From: a bacterium
Lineage (GTDB): Bacteria > SZUA-79 > Acidulodesulfobacterales > Acidulodesulfobacteraceae
Reading direction: 5' to 3'
Length of the DNA stretch: 46,138 nt
NCBI GenBank assembly: GCA_021795355.1
Contig: JAJYPL010000008.1
Coordinates: forward strand, 1 to 46,138
In this document: positions 17,242 through 26,717 of the stretch, piece by piece
Layout: every line of letters begins with the position of its first letter
Numbering within the stretch: the stretch's first letter is position 1
Notes under the pieces: model-generated
Seen by the model: only the letters and a program-made list of their open reading frames with translations
Database searches by the model: none
Told to the model about the DNA's origin: nothing
Position numbers and translations under genes: made by a program

Positions 17242-18950
17242 GGCGTAGTTTTAAGGTTAAGCGCTCTTTTATATTCTTCCAGCAGGTACTTTTTCGTGAC
17301 GCCCTGGTCTATTATATCCCACGGAAGAAGTTCGCCGGTGCCTATTTTCCTGATAAATCCGTCCATACGGTACCCCTTGTCTTCCGCCGCTTTTTTAATG
17401 CTTGTTTTATTAAGAAAAGAATGTATCAAAATATCCGTAGAAAGCCTTGAACCCCTTGCAAAAAAAGCCTCCGTGAACGCGGCGTTCAAAGAGTTTATAT
17501 TTACGACGAGATTAGGTATGCCTCTTAGACAGTCTGTAATGTAAGACGCTTTTTTCTTTAAAATTTTTAAGTCTTCAAAATTTTCCCACTGCAGCGGCGT
17601 CCATGCTTTAGGCACGAAAGGGCTGAACGAAGCGGTCAGTTTGCCTATTCTTTTGTTTGGCTTGGAAGCCGATATGAATTCTTTAAGGATGCCCTTTACA
17701 AGCATTACGGTATCGTCTAAATCGCCTATTTCTTCATAAGGCAGTCCGAATATAAAATATAGCTTTATTCCGGTTATTCCTCTTCTAACGATATCGCCGA
17801 CGGATGTTATTATATTTTCGTTGCTTAGAACTTTATTGAGCATTTTTTTCAGGCGTTCCGAGCCTGTTTCTATTCCGAGGGTTACCGTTTTTATACCGGA
17901 TTCTTTAATCATATCCAGATTGTTTTCGTCTAAGCAGTCGAATCTGACTGACGACAGGGAAAAATTTCTGCCGGAGTCCAAAGAAAAGCGCATAATTTTA
18001 CCTATATTTTTACCGTCCATAGTCCCGAATCCTACGAATCCGGCTTTTTCGTTTTCGCAGGTCGCCGATACCGCATCGTTAACGGCATCTATTTTAGACT
18101 CCCTTAAAGGCAGGTAAATAAATCCTGCGCTGCAAAATCTGCATCCCCTTTTGCATCCCCTTTCGATTTCTATCATATTTATATTGCTTAATTCCGAAAA
18201 TTCCGTAGTAATAACCGACGAAGAGAACGAAAGATTTTCGTCCGTCCAGCGCCTTGCGGCTCTTTTAGGAAAACCGTCCGCATTTTTAATTTCCTTTAAA
18301 ATATAGGGGTTTTTTGAATCGAAAATAAAATCGTATGCCGCCGGAACGTATATTCCTTTAATTCCGGCAGACGAATTTATAATTTCATATTTATCAGGTT
18401 TATTTTGGGATTTAATTTTTTCAAAAAAATCCGGAAAGATTGCCTCGGCTTCGCCTATAAACATAAGGTCGAAAAGCGGCGCAACCGGTTCGGGATTTAA
18501 AAAAGCGATAACTCCGCCCGCCATAATAAGCGGAAAACTTCCGTTTCTGTCTTTAGACAAAAACGGTATTTTTTCTGCAGATAAGATAGAAAGTATATTG
18601 GCGAAATCGTTTTCGTAGCTTAAAGAAAAAAATATAAAATCGTAATCTTTAAGCCTCCGCCTTGTTTCTATAGATATTACGCCCTTAGATAAATCGTCCT
18701 GCATAAAAGCTCTGTCGCAGGACATAAAGCCGGAGCGGTTTATCAGTTCGTACGCCCTTAAAAATCCTAAATTAGACATTGCTACGCCGTAGTAATTAGG
18801 GAAAACTATTACGGCTTTTAAATAAGCGTTTGCCCTGTTTAAATTTGCAAGCCTGTTCCGTTCGGACTTTAAGTAGATATCGTATAATCCGCCGATATCT
18901 CTATATGCCGGATTTCGCCGTGCCTGGTTATTAAATTTTGAGTTTTTCAT
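17199..18950 (-). CDS. B12-binding-type radical SAM protein (TIGR03960-like)
   Basis: 583 aa. The N-terminal part (about 40-190) resembles a cobalamin-binding domain without an obvious DxHxxG motif. The radical SAM core follows with the CxxxCxxC cluster at C266, C270 and C273 (RGCKRGCRFCSAG), then VTLGIETGSERLKKMLNK and FIFGLPYEE. The C-terminus ends in a second cysteine cluster (CFEGCKRCGVC). This order matches an uncharacterised radical SAM family often fused or adjacent to a TIGR03936-type partner that acts on tRNA or other substrates; no partner is visible here. It lies 54 bp downstream of the CbiX-like gene on the same strand, a likely two-gene operon. The reaction is unknown. Confidence 0.85.
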   Translation of the reverse strand: MKNSKFNNQARRNPAYRDIGGLYDIYLKSERNRLANLNRANAYLKAVIVFPNYYGVAMSNLGFLRAYELINRSGFMSCDRAFMQDDLSKGVISIETRRRLKDYDFIFFSLSYENDFANILSILSAEKIPFLSKDRNGSFPLIMAGGVIAFLNPEPVAPLFDLMFIGEAEAIFPDFFEKIKSQNKPDKYEIINSSAGIKGIYVPAAYDFIFDSKNPYILKEIKNADGFPKRAARRWTDENLSFSSSVITTEFSELSNINMIEIERGCKRGCRFCSAGFIYLPLRESKIDAVNDAVSATCENEKAGFVGFGTMDGKNIGKIMRFSLDSGRNFSLSSVRFDCLDENNLDMIKESGIKTVTLGIETGSERLKKMLNKVLSNENIITSVGDIVRRGITGIKLYFIFGLPYEEIGDLDDTVMLVKGILKEFISASKPNKRIGKLTASFSPFVPKAWTPLQWENFEDLKILKKKASYITDCLRGIPNLVVNINSLNAAFTEAFFARGSRLSTDILIHSFLNKTSIKKAAEDKGYRMDGFIRKIGTGELLPWDIIDQGVTKKYLLEEYKRALNLKTTPQCFEGCKRCGVCA

Positions 18951-19004
18951 AAAATAAGGCGGTAACTTCGTCCGAGCCTGTCGTATTTGCAGGCGTGATG
19001 AGAT

Positions 19005-19382
19005 TTATAGAGGTTTAACGGCGGCAATTTTTTCTGCGACAAGGTCGGCGATCCTTTCGTCCACTCCCAGATAATCGCCGAGTTTAAAGTTTATTTGAGG
19101 ATATTTTTCCTTATATTTTGAGACTATTTCGGGAATATCTCTTCTAACGTGGTTTCCCGAATATAAAAAATAAGGGATTATATATATAAAATCGAAACTT
19201 TCTTCGGCTAATTTTTCAAGCATGTCGTATATATTCGGTTCCGCAAATTCTAAATATGCGCATTCGACTTTAATATCGGCAAACGACAATTTAGACTTTA
19301 TTATATCGGTCATATTTCTTAGAATATCGTTTGCGTCGCTTCTTCTTGAGCCGTGGCCTAAAAGTACTATAGATTCTTTCAT
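19005..19382 (-). CDS. CbiX/SirB-type sirohydrochlorin chelatase
   Basis: 125-aa single-domain chelatase that inserts Co(II) or Fe(II) into sirohydrochlorin for cobalamin or siroheme. The N-terminal IVLLGHGSRRSDAN carries the catalytic histidine (H10). The second metal ligand lies in YFLYSGNHVRRDIPE, the usual spacing for small CbiX. The length matches the archaeal-type short CbiX rather than the two-domain CbiK/CbiX. Metal choice cannot be read from sequence. AAAGGT about 10 bp before the ATG serves as ribosome site. It is next to a B12-binding radical SAM gene, a suggestive but unproven link. Confidence 0.85.
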   Translation of the reverse strand: MKESIVLLGHGSRRSDANDILRNMTDIIKSKLSFADIKVECAYLEFAEPNIYDMLEKLAEESFDFIYIIPYFLYSGNHVRRDIPEIVSKYKEKYPQINFKLGDYLGVDERIADLVAEKIAAVKPL

Positions 19383-19398
19383 AGTTTTTTAACCTTTG

Positions 19399-19486
19399 GG
19401 AAAAGGTGTCAGATTAATTTTCCGCAAACAAATTCTACGCTAAGTAACTGTTTAATATCCGAAAAATAAAATCTGACGCCTTTTCC
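19399..19486 (-). repeat. Family B inverted repeat, copy 1 (88 bp)
   Basis: Imperfect inverted repeat. The left arm 19399-19421 (GGAAAAGGTGTCAGATT...) pairs with the right arm 19463-19486 (...AATCTGACGCCTTTTCC), with about 41 bases between. The arm sequence AAAAGG-N-GTC-N-GAT followed by a T-rich run and CCG recurs at 42449-42510. Located between divergent genes; no coding content. Confidence 0.8.
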
Positions 19487-19499
19487 TTTACATTTTGTG

Positions 19500-19528
19500 A
19501 CGGTACCGGAATTGAATTCTGGTACCGT
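19500..19528 (+). repeat. Family A palindromic repeat, copy 3
   Basis: Arms ACGGTACCGGAATT and AATTCTGGTACCGT around a central G, with one G-T wobble-type mismatch. The flank TTTTGTG upstream matches copy 1. It faces copy 4, forming a convergent pair. Confidence 0.92.
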
Positions 19529-19541
19529 AGTATTATATAAT
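19512..19541 (+). promoter_or_regulatory. Possible promoter for the ABC ATPase gene, using the repeat core as -35
   Basis: TTGAAT (19512-19517) from the centre of repeat copy 3, an 18-bp spacer, and a perfect TATAAT at 19536-19541. The -35 matches only 4 of 6 consensus bases. No other -35 is visible for this -10. Confidence 0.35.
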
Positions 19542-19569
19542 ATTATAAAATATTGCGCAATAATCAGAT

Positions 19570-19598
19570 ACGGGGACAGAATTCAATTCTGTCCCCGT
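19570..19598 (-). repeat. Family A palindromic repeat, copy 4
   Basis: Perfect 29-bp palindrome, ACGGGGACAGAATT, C, AATTCTGTCCCCGT. The 45 bases 19566-19610 are identical to 37074-37118 (copy 10). It is followed at once by the ribosome-binding site of the ABC gene. Confidence 0.95.
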
Positions 19599-19624
19599 CA
19601 CAACTTGGAAAAGGAGATAAAACA

Positions 19625-20446
19625 ATGCAGGAAAACGGCGGAACTGCCGCGGTTAAAGTCGAAAACTTAGTAAAAAAATATAAAGATATTACCGCGGTAA
19701 ACGATATATCCTTTACGGTAAACAGGGGAGATTTTTTTGCTTTTCTCGGACCTAACGGAGCGGGTAAGACTACGACTATAAAGATTTTATGCACGCTTAT
19801 ACTGCCTACGAGCGGCAATGCCTATATAAACGGTTACGATACCGCGAAGGATAAAAAAAACGTAAGAAAATCCATCGGCTTGGTGTTTCAGGATCCGACG
19901 CTCGATAACGACCTGAGCGCATATGAAAATCTCAGTTTCCATGCGAAATTATACGGAATGGAAAAAAAAGCGGCTAAAGAAAGGATAGATTATATATTAA
20001 ATTTTATCGATTTATACGAATACAGGGATAAGCCGGTCAAGCGGCTTTCGGGAGGAATGAAAAGACGGCTCGAAGTGGGACGCGGACTTCTTCATTCCCC
20101 TTCGGTTCTTTTTCTCGACGAGCCTACGGTAGGATTAGACATTCAAACAAGAATAAATATGTGGGATTTTATCGATAAATTAAGAATAAAAGAAAAAACC
20201 ACGGTATTTTTAACTACGCATTACATAGAAGAAGCCGAAAATTGCGATAAAATAGCTATTATAGACCATGGAAAAATAGTAGCGATAGACAGCCCTCAAG
20301 CCTTAAAAAAAATAGCGGAGTCAAAACACGGCGAAATCCCCACTCTTTCCGACGTTTTTTTATCTCTCGTCGGCAGGGAGATACGGGAAGAAAACGGCTC
20401 GGCTTTAGACACTATGAGACAGTTCGGCAGGGCGTTAAGACGATAG
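19625..20446 (+). CDS. ABC-2 type transporter ATP-binding protein (DrrA/CcmA-like), no permease adjacent
   Basis: 273-aa cytoplasmic ATPase subunit. It has the Walker A GPNGAGKTTTIK, Q-loop VFQDPTLDNDL, signature RLSGGMKRRLEVGRGL, Walker B VLFLDEPTVGLD and the H-loop TTHYIEEAENCD. The order and the IDHGKIVAIDSPQALK tail are typical of daunorubicin-resistance (DrrA) and ABC-2 export ATPases. ATG 19625 has a strong AAGGAGAT site 7-8 bp upstream; a longer frame from TTG 19553 would only translate the repeat. No membrane subunit follows: the next gene is an aldolase-like enzyme, so the partner is elsewhere or lost. Substrate unknown. Confidence 0.92.
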   Translation: MQENGGTAAVKVENLVKKYKDITAVNDISFTVNRGDFFAFLGPNGAGKTTTIKILCTLILPTSGNAYINGYDTAKDKKNVRKSIGLVFQDPTLDNDLSAYENLSFHAKLYGMEKKAAKERIDYILNFIDLYEYRDKPVKRLSGGMKRRLEVGRGLLHSPSVLFLDEPTVGLDIQTRINMWDFIDKLRIKEKTTVFLTTHYIEEAENCDKIAIIDHGKIVAIDSPQALKKIAESKHGEIPTLSDVFLSLVGREIREENGSALDTMRQFGRALRR

Positions 20447-20510
20447 TGGCATCGTTCAGCAGGCATCCTAAAAAATTTAATCCTTTACCGTCATATAAAA
20501 TAAAAACTAT

Positions 20511-21176
20511 ATGGAAAAAAAATATTCTAAGCTGATTGCCGAGTTAAGAAACGTATGCAATATAGCGTTCGGCAAAAATCTCGTCGATACGCACAGCGGC
20601 AATATAAGCGCCGGAACCGAAGACGGTATACTCATTACTAAAACAGGTAAAAGTCTTATAAATCTTAAACCGGACGATTTTACCGTAACGCAGTCGAAAA
20701 ATAATAATAAAAATAAAAAAAATTGCGCATCGTCGGAATTAGAAGTTCATAGATTCATACTTGACAGTTTTCCGGCGTCGTCAGTTTTTCACTGTCATCC
20801 GCTCAATGCTATTGCCCTTTCTTTGCTTGCGGATAAAACGGGTGCGGACGGAATATCGGGTGCAATTGCGGACGGCTCCATGAAAAAACTTTTTTCCGTA
20901 TATCCCGATATAAAAATAATTAAACCTTTGGATTTTGAATCCGCCTATTTCTTTCCCGAAATATACGTTTTTCCTTTAAAATTCATCGAAGATATAAAAA
21001 GCGGCAAATTCATGACTTTTAATATTAAAGCCGGCGATATATTTAAAGAAAACGGAATATTTATGGTAAAATCCCACGGTTCTTTTTCATGGGGGCGGAC
21101 CCCGATGGATGCGCTTAGATGGGCAATGACGCTTGAAGCGTCGTCGGAAATTATTTTAAAATTAACAAGAAAATAA
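20511..21176 (+). CDS. Class II aldolase/adducin family protein
   Basis: 221-aa cytoplasmic metal enzyme fold. It has NLVDTHSGNIS and GILITKTGKSL for substrate phosphate binding. SSELEVHRFIL carries the usual catalytic acid, HCHPLNAIAL the zinc histidine pair, and VKSHGSFSWG the third histidine. The family includes fuculose- and ribulose-phosphate aldolases/epimerases and methylthioribulose-1-phosphate dehydratase. The sequence alone does not choose between them, and no pathway partner lies nearby. 64 bp downstream of the ABC ATPase gene with no clear Shine-Dalgarno. Confidence 0.85.
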   Translation: MEKKYSKLIAELRNVCNIAFGKNLVDTHSGNISAGTEDGILITKTGKSLINLKPDDFTVTQSKNNNKNKKNCASSELEVHRFILDSFPASSVFHCHPLNAIALSLLADKTGADGISGAIADGSMKKLFSVYPDIKIIKPLDFESAYFFPEIYVFPLKFIEDIKSGKFMTFNIKAGDIFKENGIFMVKSHGSFSWGRTPMDALRWAMTLEASSEIILKLTRK

Positions 21177-21196
21177 AAAAAGGTCTCATATTAATC

Positions 21197-21223
21197 TTGC
21201 TAAAAAAATCAATATATTATAAT
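21197..21223 (+). promoter_or_regulatory. Possible mreB promoter
   Basis: TATAAT at 21218-21223 in a very AT-rich 90-bp gap upstream of mreB, with TTGCTA at 21197-21202. The spacing is only 15 bp, so the -35 is doubtful; the -10 is the more reliable part. Confidence 0.35.
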
Positions 21224-21251
21224 ATTTAATATATTTAAGATTTATAATTAG

Positions 21252-22304
<1,053 letters not shown>

Positions 22305-22309
22305 CCGTC

Positions 22310-23134
22310 GTGGGAAAGTTTACAAAAAAGTTAAAATTAAAAAAACATAAAGATGCCGTTGTTCTTCTGGCGGTTATATTAATATCTTCTGCGGTTTATT
22401 TATTTTCGGTTAAAGGAATAGGATTCGGAGGGGCTTTTTCGGATTTTATAGGAAATAAAGTATATTTAGTTTATGAAACGGTCGATTATCCTATAGCGGT
22501 TTCTGAAAAAATATATAAAAATTATATAGACCTTATTTCGGTTAAAAGAAATAATTTAAGGCTTAAAGAAGAATTAAAAAAATTAGAGTTTAAATATAAC
22601 CGCTACAGATATTACGCCATAGAAAACAGGGAGCTTAAATCGCTGCTTTTTTTAAAAAATTCTATAAGCAGGAAATCGGCAGCCGCAAAGATCATCCTTC
22701 ACGGTATAGAAGGCTGGTTTTACGGTTTATATATAAATAAAGGGACTAAAAACGGAATAACCGTCGGAGACGGCGTTATTTCTTACGACGGAGTCGTAGG
22801 CCGCGTTGTTTACGCGGGACGGGGAAGGTCTAAAGTTATTCCGATTACTAATCCTAAGTGCGTTTTTTCCGTTATAGACGCAAATACCGGAACTATGGGT
22901 ATAGCGAACGGCGCCGGCAACGGTTACCTTCAGATGAGATTTGTATTTAATTCAAAAAAGATAAATAAAGGCGATAAAATTTTAACGTCCGGATTAGGCG
23001 GCGTATTTACGTCGGGAATATATGTCGGCAAAGTAGTGTCCGTAATAAAAAAAAGTTACGATATATTTCAGCGCGTAACCGTAGCGCCTTATAAAAATTT
23101 ATTTAACGAAAAATATGTTCTCGTCGAAAAATAA
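22310..23134 (+). CDS. mreC: Rod-shape-determining protein MreC
   Basis: Bitopic periplasmic scaffold of the elongasome. It has a basic N-terminus, a membrane segment (about 17-33), a coiled-coil stretch (about 75-110, with repeated Lys/Glu/Leu) and then the two beta-barrel domains with the family motif VVSYDGVVGRVV-like (GVISYDGVVGRVVYAG) and LTSGLGGVFTSGIYVGKV. 274 aa. GTG start 5 bp after the mreB stop. Its 3' end overlaps mreD by 20 bp. Confidence 0.93.
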   Translation: MGKFTKKLKLKKHKDAVVLLAVILISSAVYLFSVKGIGFGGAFSDFIGNKVYLVYETVDYPIAVSEKIYKNYIDLISVKRNNLRLKEELKKLEFKYNRYRYYAIENRELKSLLFLKNSISRKSAAAKIILHGIEGWFYGLYINKGTKNGITVGDGVISYDGVVGRVVYAGRGRSKVIPITNPKCVFSVIDANTGTMGIANGAGNGYLQMRFVFNSKKINKGDKILTSGLGGVFTSGIYVGKVVSVIKKSYDIFQRVTVAPYKNLFNEKYVLVEK

Positions 23135-23666
23135 CAGCGTTTATAAGTATTTTTATATAGCATGCCTTTTTTTGCTTTTGATAATACTGCCGCTTATTTT
23201 TAGCAATAATTTTAATTTTAATTCAGGTTCTTTTTACGTATTTCCAAATTTTGCTTTAGCGGGATTAGTCTTTATATCGGCTTATTTAGACGTTTATTCC
23301 GGCTGGATTGCGGCATATATAATATTTTATATTTACGGTTCTATGACGCCGTTAAATCCGGCGGTTTTCGGTTTTTCGGGAACCCTGTCTTATGCGGCAT
23401 CTTATGTTATATGGCGCAGAATACCTTTTGAAAATGCGATAACGGAAATTTTAATAACTTTTGCCGTATCGTATATATTTTATTTAATTTTGTTTTTAAC
23501 GGTTTTTTACGGACTTAAAATAGACTTTATATACTGGAATTTTCTTTTCTCTTATGTTTTGCCGGTGTCTATTACTACCGCCTTGGTTTCTCCGGCTGTA
23601 TTTTACGTTTTTAAAAAAGCCGGCTTAGGGAATTTTTTAAATAAAAGAAAATTAATACAAATATGA
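23115..23666 (+). CDS. mreD: Rod-shape-determining membrane protein MreD
   Basis: 183-aa, strongly hydrophobic protein with five or six predicted membrane segments. It is assigned MreD by hydropathy, size and position directly after and overlapping mreC; conservation in the family is weak (AYLDVYSGWIAAYIIFY resembles the usual conserved loop). It partners MreC in the elongasome. The stop at 23664-23666 is followed within 7 bp by a palindromic repeat. Confidence 0.85.
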   Translation: MFSSKNNSVYKYFYIACLFLLLIILPLIFSNNFNFNSGSFYVFPNFALAGLVFISAYLDVYSGWIAAYIIFYIYGSMTPLNPAVFGFSGTLSYAASYVIWRRIPFENAITEILITFAVSYIFYLILFLTVFYGLKIDFIYWNFLFSYVLPVSITTALVSPAVFYVFKKAGLGNFLNKRKLIQI

Positions 23667-23672
23667 TTTGCG

Positions 23673-23701
23673 GCAGTGCCGGAATTGAATTCCGGCACTG
23701 C
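23673..23701 (+). repeat. Family A palindromic repeat, copy 5
   Basis: Perfect 29-bp palindrome, GCAGTGCCGGAATT, G, AATTCCGGCACTGC, immediately after mreD. The upstream flank ATTTGCG matches copy 2 and the fragment at 35431. It forms a convergent pair with copy 6, 19 bp away. Confidence 0.95.
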
Positions 23702-23720
23702 ATTTAAAGAAAAACTAACC

Positions 23721-23749
23721 GCTCTGCCGGAATTCAATTCCGGCAGAGC
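23721..23749 (-). repeat. Family A palindromic repeat, copy 6
   Basis: Perfect 29-bp palindrome, GCTCTGCCGGAATT, C, AATTCCGGCAGAGC. The preceding TAACC is the same edge seen at copies 7 and 9. It has a different arm sequence from copy 5, so the pair does not arise by simple inverted duplication. Confidence 0.95.
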
Positions 23750-23768
23750 TAACAATCGGTAAACGAAT

Positions 23769-24803
23769 ATGCTTGATTTTTTAAGAAGATTTTATGCGCA
23801 CACGGCGGGGAAAATTATAACTATTCTTGTCGGACTTTTATTTATAGTCGGTTTCAGCTTTCTTCCTTATATAATGGGCGCGGGCGGCGGAGTATCTCCG
23901 AGCGACGTAGCGGTAGTAGCGGGGAAAGGCATTTCTTTAAACGACTTAAACCGTTATTACGGAAAATTAGAAAACGAATACGAAAGGCTGTACGGAAATA
24001 AATTAACGCGAAAGGAATTGAGCACGCTTAACCTCACCGGTTCAGCCCTTTCATCCCTAATCGCGGACAAAGTTTTAGAATTAAAAGCTCCGGTATTCGG
24101 CATCGAAGTTTCAAACGGCTTCATAGCTAGGAACATAGCGTCGGCTCCCGCGTTTCAAAAAAACGGAAAATTTAGCGGCAAACTGTTTAAAGCCGACATG
24201 CTCGATAACCATATGACCCCTGCGGCTTTTGAAAAAAATTTTAAAAACGAAATTACAAGGGAATACATAAAAAGAGTCGTAGAAGAATCTTTCAGCGTAG
24301 TCGATACTCAGTTTATAAACGATTATAAAATAAAAAACAAGTCTGTTTCATTTAAAATCGCCGTATTTAAAACAAAAAACAAAGCAAATAAGTTTCTCAA
24401 GCGCGAAGTTTTATTCAACAAAGATTTTTCCGGCATTGCAAAAAAATACGGCGGCGGCATCGTTGCCGTTCCTCTTTTTACGGAAGCCGGAATAATAAAA
24501 TCTTTTTATTTCAAAAAATACCGCTTTAATATCGATATGCTGAAATCTATATTTTCTTTCGGCCGAAATAACGTCATAAACGAAGTATTTCCGGTTAAAT
24601 CGGGTTATGCCGTCATTAAAATACTGAAAGTATATTTTCCGAGATATGTTTCGGGGATGCTTTCTAAGGCGAACAATAAAGAAAGCGAAATGTACGCTTT
24701 TCAGAAAGAACAGGAATTTTTAGACTATTACGTAGATTATTTAGAATCTAAATCTAACGTTAAAATAAATAAAAATGCCTTATCGTCGTTTCATCCTTAT
24801 TGA
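23769..24803 (+). CDS. SurA/PpiD-like periplasmic chaperone with N-terminal anchor
   Basis: 344 aa. The N-terminus MLDFLRRFYAHTAGKIIT followed by a membrane segment (about 15-38) resembles PpiD anchors. Residues about 50-190 form a SurA-N-like helical domain (ISLNDLNRYYGKLENEYERL, LIADKVLELKAPVFGIEVSN). The parvulin-type PPIase part (about 195-300) is recognisable only by its SVSFKIAVF and FSGIAKKYGG pieces and may be catalytically inactive. Its position between mreD and mrdA suggests a link to elongasome or envelope protein folding, but that is inference. The gene is preceded by two palindromic repeats. Confidence 0.72.
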   Translation: MLDFLRRFYAHTAGKIITILVGLLFIVGFSFLPYIMGAGGGVSPSDVAVVAGKGISLNDLNRYYGKLENEYERLYGNKLTRKELSTLNLTGSALSSLIADKVLELKAPVFGIEVSNGFIARNIASAPAFQKNGKFSGKLFKADMLDNHMTPAAFEKNFKNEITREYIKRVVEESFSVVDTQFINDYKIKNKSVSFKIAVFKTKNKANKFLKREVLFNKDFSGIAKKYGGGIVAVPLFTEAGIIKSFYFKKYRFNIDMLKSIFSFGRNNVINEVFPVKSGYAVIKILKVYFPRYVSGMLSKANNKESEMYAFQKEQEFLDYYVDYLESKSNVKINKNALSSFHPY

Positions 24804-24818
24804 TAAATAATATGCCAT

Positions 24819-26714
24819 ATGTCGTCTTTATATAACGAAAACGGGGTATTTAAAGAACAAAAAAACAGGATTAATATTATAGCGGTTATCGTCACCATCC
24901 TGTTAATTATTTTATTGGCAAGGCTTTTTTTTCTTCAGGTTATAATGGGCGGATACTATTATAACCTGGCCCGCGATAATGCTACAAGAGTTATATATCT
25001 CGCGGCTCCAAGAGGGGATATATTGTCTTCGGACGGAAAAATCTTCGTTGACGACGAATCTTCTTTTAATATAGCGGTTACGCTGTCGAGGGTAAAAAAT
25101 ATAAGGTCGGAATTAAAATTTCTTGCAGCGCTGATGCATAAAAATTACCGGCATATTTTGAAAAAGGTAAAAAAAGAAGAGTTTCTTCCGCCTTACGAAC
25201 CGATTATCATTATGCGGAATATTTCCGTTAAACAGCTGTCGAGATTCGAAGTAAACAAACTTTTCCTTAAAGGTTTTTTCGTGGCCAAGATTCCTATAAG
25301 GCATTATCCGTACGTAAAAATGGGAGCCCAGATTTTCGGATACGTAGGTCCGGTGTCGTCCGTCCAGATGAAAGAAGCTAAGTATTCTTATCTTAATTCT
25401 TCCGATATTATCGGCGAAACCGGACTCGAATACTATTACCAGAAATATCTGCACGGAAAGGACGGGGAAAAAAGAATAGTCGTAAACTCGAAAGGCGAGC
25501 CTATAGGAAAGGTTATAGTAAAAAAACCGGAAATGGGCGCAAATTTATACACCACCCTTGATTTTTCCCTGCAAAAATTAGCTTATAAGCTGATGAAAAA
25601 AAGAGAAGGAGCGGTAATAGCCGTAAATCCCGAAAACGGTAAAATTCTTGCTATGGCGTCAACCCCGTCTTTTAACCCTTTTTATTTTTCCGAAGGCATC
25701 AGCGAAAAACACTGGAGTTCTATTATTAACAACGACGAACATCCGCTTCAAAACAAAGCTATTCAGAACGCAATCGCGCCGGGTTCGACTTTTAAAGCGG
25801 CGGCTTCTCTCGCCGCTCTTTCTCTTCATCTGATTACGCCCGGAGAAAAAATATATGCCGGACCGACTTTTAAATTGGGAAACGCGGTATTTTACAACTG
25901 GAATCCTTATCAGAATTCAAAAATCAACCTGTATAGGGCAATAGCCGAATCGGTCGATACCTATTACTATTCCATAGGAGTAAGGATAGGCATCGACCAG
26001 CTCGCTAAATATGCTTTCAAACTCGGACTGGGAAAGAAAACGGGAATTGACCTGCCGGGTGAAAATCCGGGTTTTATTCCCACCAAGCGTTTAGTTTACC
26101 AAAGATACCATAGGCACTGGTATAAAGGTTCTACGCTTTCGGCGATTATAGGCCAGAGTTACGACCTCGTAACCCCGATACAGCTTGTTATGGCTTACAG
26201 CGCAATAGCCAACGGGGGAAAACTTTACAGGCCTTACATACTTGAAAAAATAGTTTCGCAAAAAGGGAAAATATTAAAAGTAATGAAGCCGAAATTTATA
26301 AGAAATATAGATATAAAAAAGAAATATCTCGATGCGGTTAAAAAAGGCCTCTGCGAGGTGGTAAGCAAAAGCTACGGAACGGCAATAAACGCCAGAATAA
26401 GGGGGATAAAATTTTGCGGCAAAACCGGTACCGCTCAGGTTATATCGAAAACTTATTCTATTTACGATATTAAAAGCGTGCCGAGAAAATACAGAGACAA
26501 TGCATGGTTTGTCGGTTTTGCTCCGCTCAAACATCCCAAAATAGCCGTCGTGGTTTTAGATATGCATGCGAGATTTCTCGGAGCCAACGCGGCGGTTATA
26601 GCAAAAAAAATAGTAGAAAAATATTTGGAGCAGAAAGGATTATGGAAACCGTCCAAACATCGTAAAAAAAGCAAAAAAAGCAATATTCCGAGTTTTATAT
26701 ATACAAGCTTTTAA
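24819..26714 (+). CDS. mrdA: Elongation-specific transpeptidase PBP2
   Basis: Class B PBP that cross-links lateral-wall peptidoglycan with RodA. It has a short cytoplasmic tail, a membrane segment (about 18-38), a dimerisation domain starting RDNATRVIYLAAPRGDILSSDG (given in part), and a transpeptidase domain with S323-TF-K326 (APGSTFK), SVD (AESVDTYYYS) and KTGTAQV. 631 aa, typical. The AESVDTYYYS motif and the neighbouring rodA distinguish it from FtsI at the left end of the window. The tail after the catalytic domain is basic (KPSKHRKKSKKS). Confidence 0.95.
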   Translation: MSSLYNENGVFKEQKNRINIIAVIVTILLIILLARLFFLQVIMGGYYYNLARDNATRVIYLAAPRGDILSSDGKIFVDDESSFNIAVTLSRVKNIRSELKFLAALMHKNYRHILKKVKKEEFLPPYEPIIIMRNISVKQLSRFEVNKLFLKGFFVAKIPIRHYPYVKMGAQIFGYVGPVSSVQMKEAKYSYLNSSDIIGETGLEYYYQKYLHGKDGEKRIVVNSKGEPIGKVIVKKPEMGANLYTTLDFSLQKLAYKLMKKREGAVIAVNPENGKILAMASTPSFNPFYFSEGISEKHWSSIINNDEHPLQNKAIQNAIAPGSTFKAAASLAALSLHLITPGEKIYAGPTFKLGNAVFYNWNPYQNSKINLYRAIAESVDTYYYSIGVRIGIDQLAKYAFKLGLGKKTGIDLPGENPGFIPTKRLVYQRYHRHWYKGSTLSAIIGQSYDLVTPIQLVMAYSAIANGGKLYRPYILEKIVSQKGKILKVMKPKFIRNIDIKKKYLDAVKKGLCEVVSKSYGTAINARIRGIKFCGKTGTAQVISKTYSIYDIKSVPRKYRDNAWFVGFAPLKHPKIAVVVLDMHARFLGANAAVIAKKIVEKYLEQKGLWKPSKHRKKSKKSNIPSFIYTSF

Positions 26715-26717
26715 ATT

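Noticed and set aside
19553-19624. TTG 19553 as the ABC ATPase start
   Set aside because: It would translate repeat copy 4; ATG 19625 has a strong ribosome site and begins just before the conserved domain.
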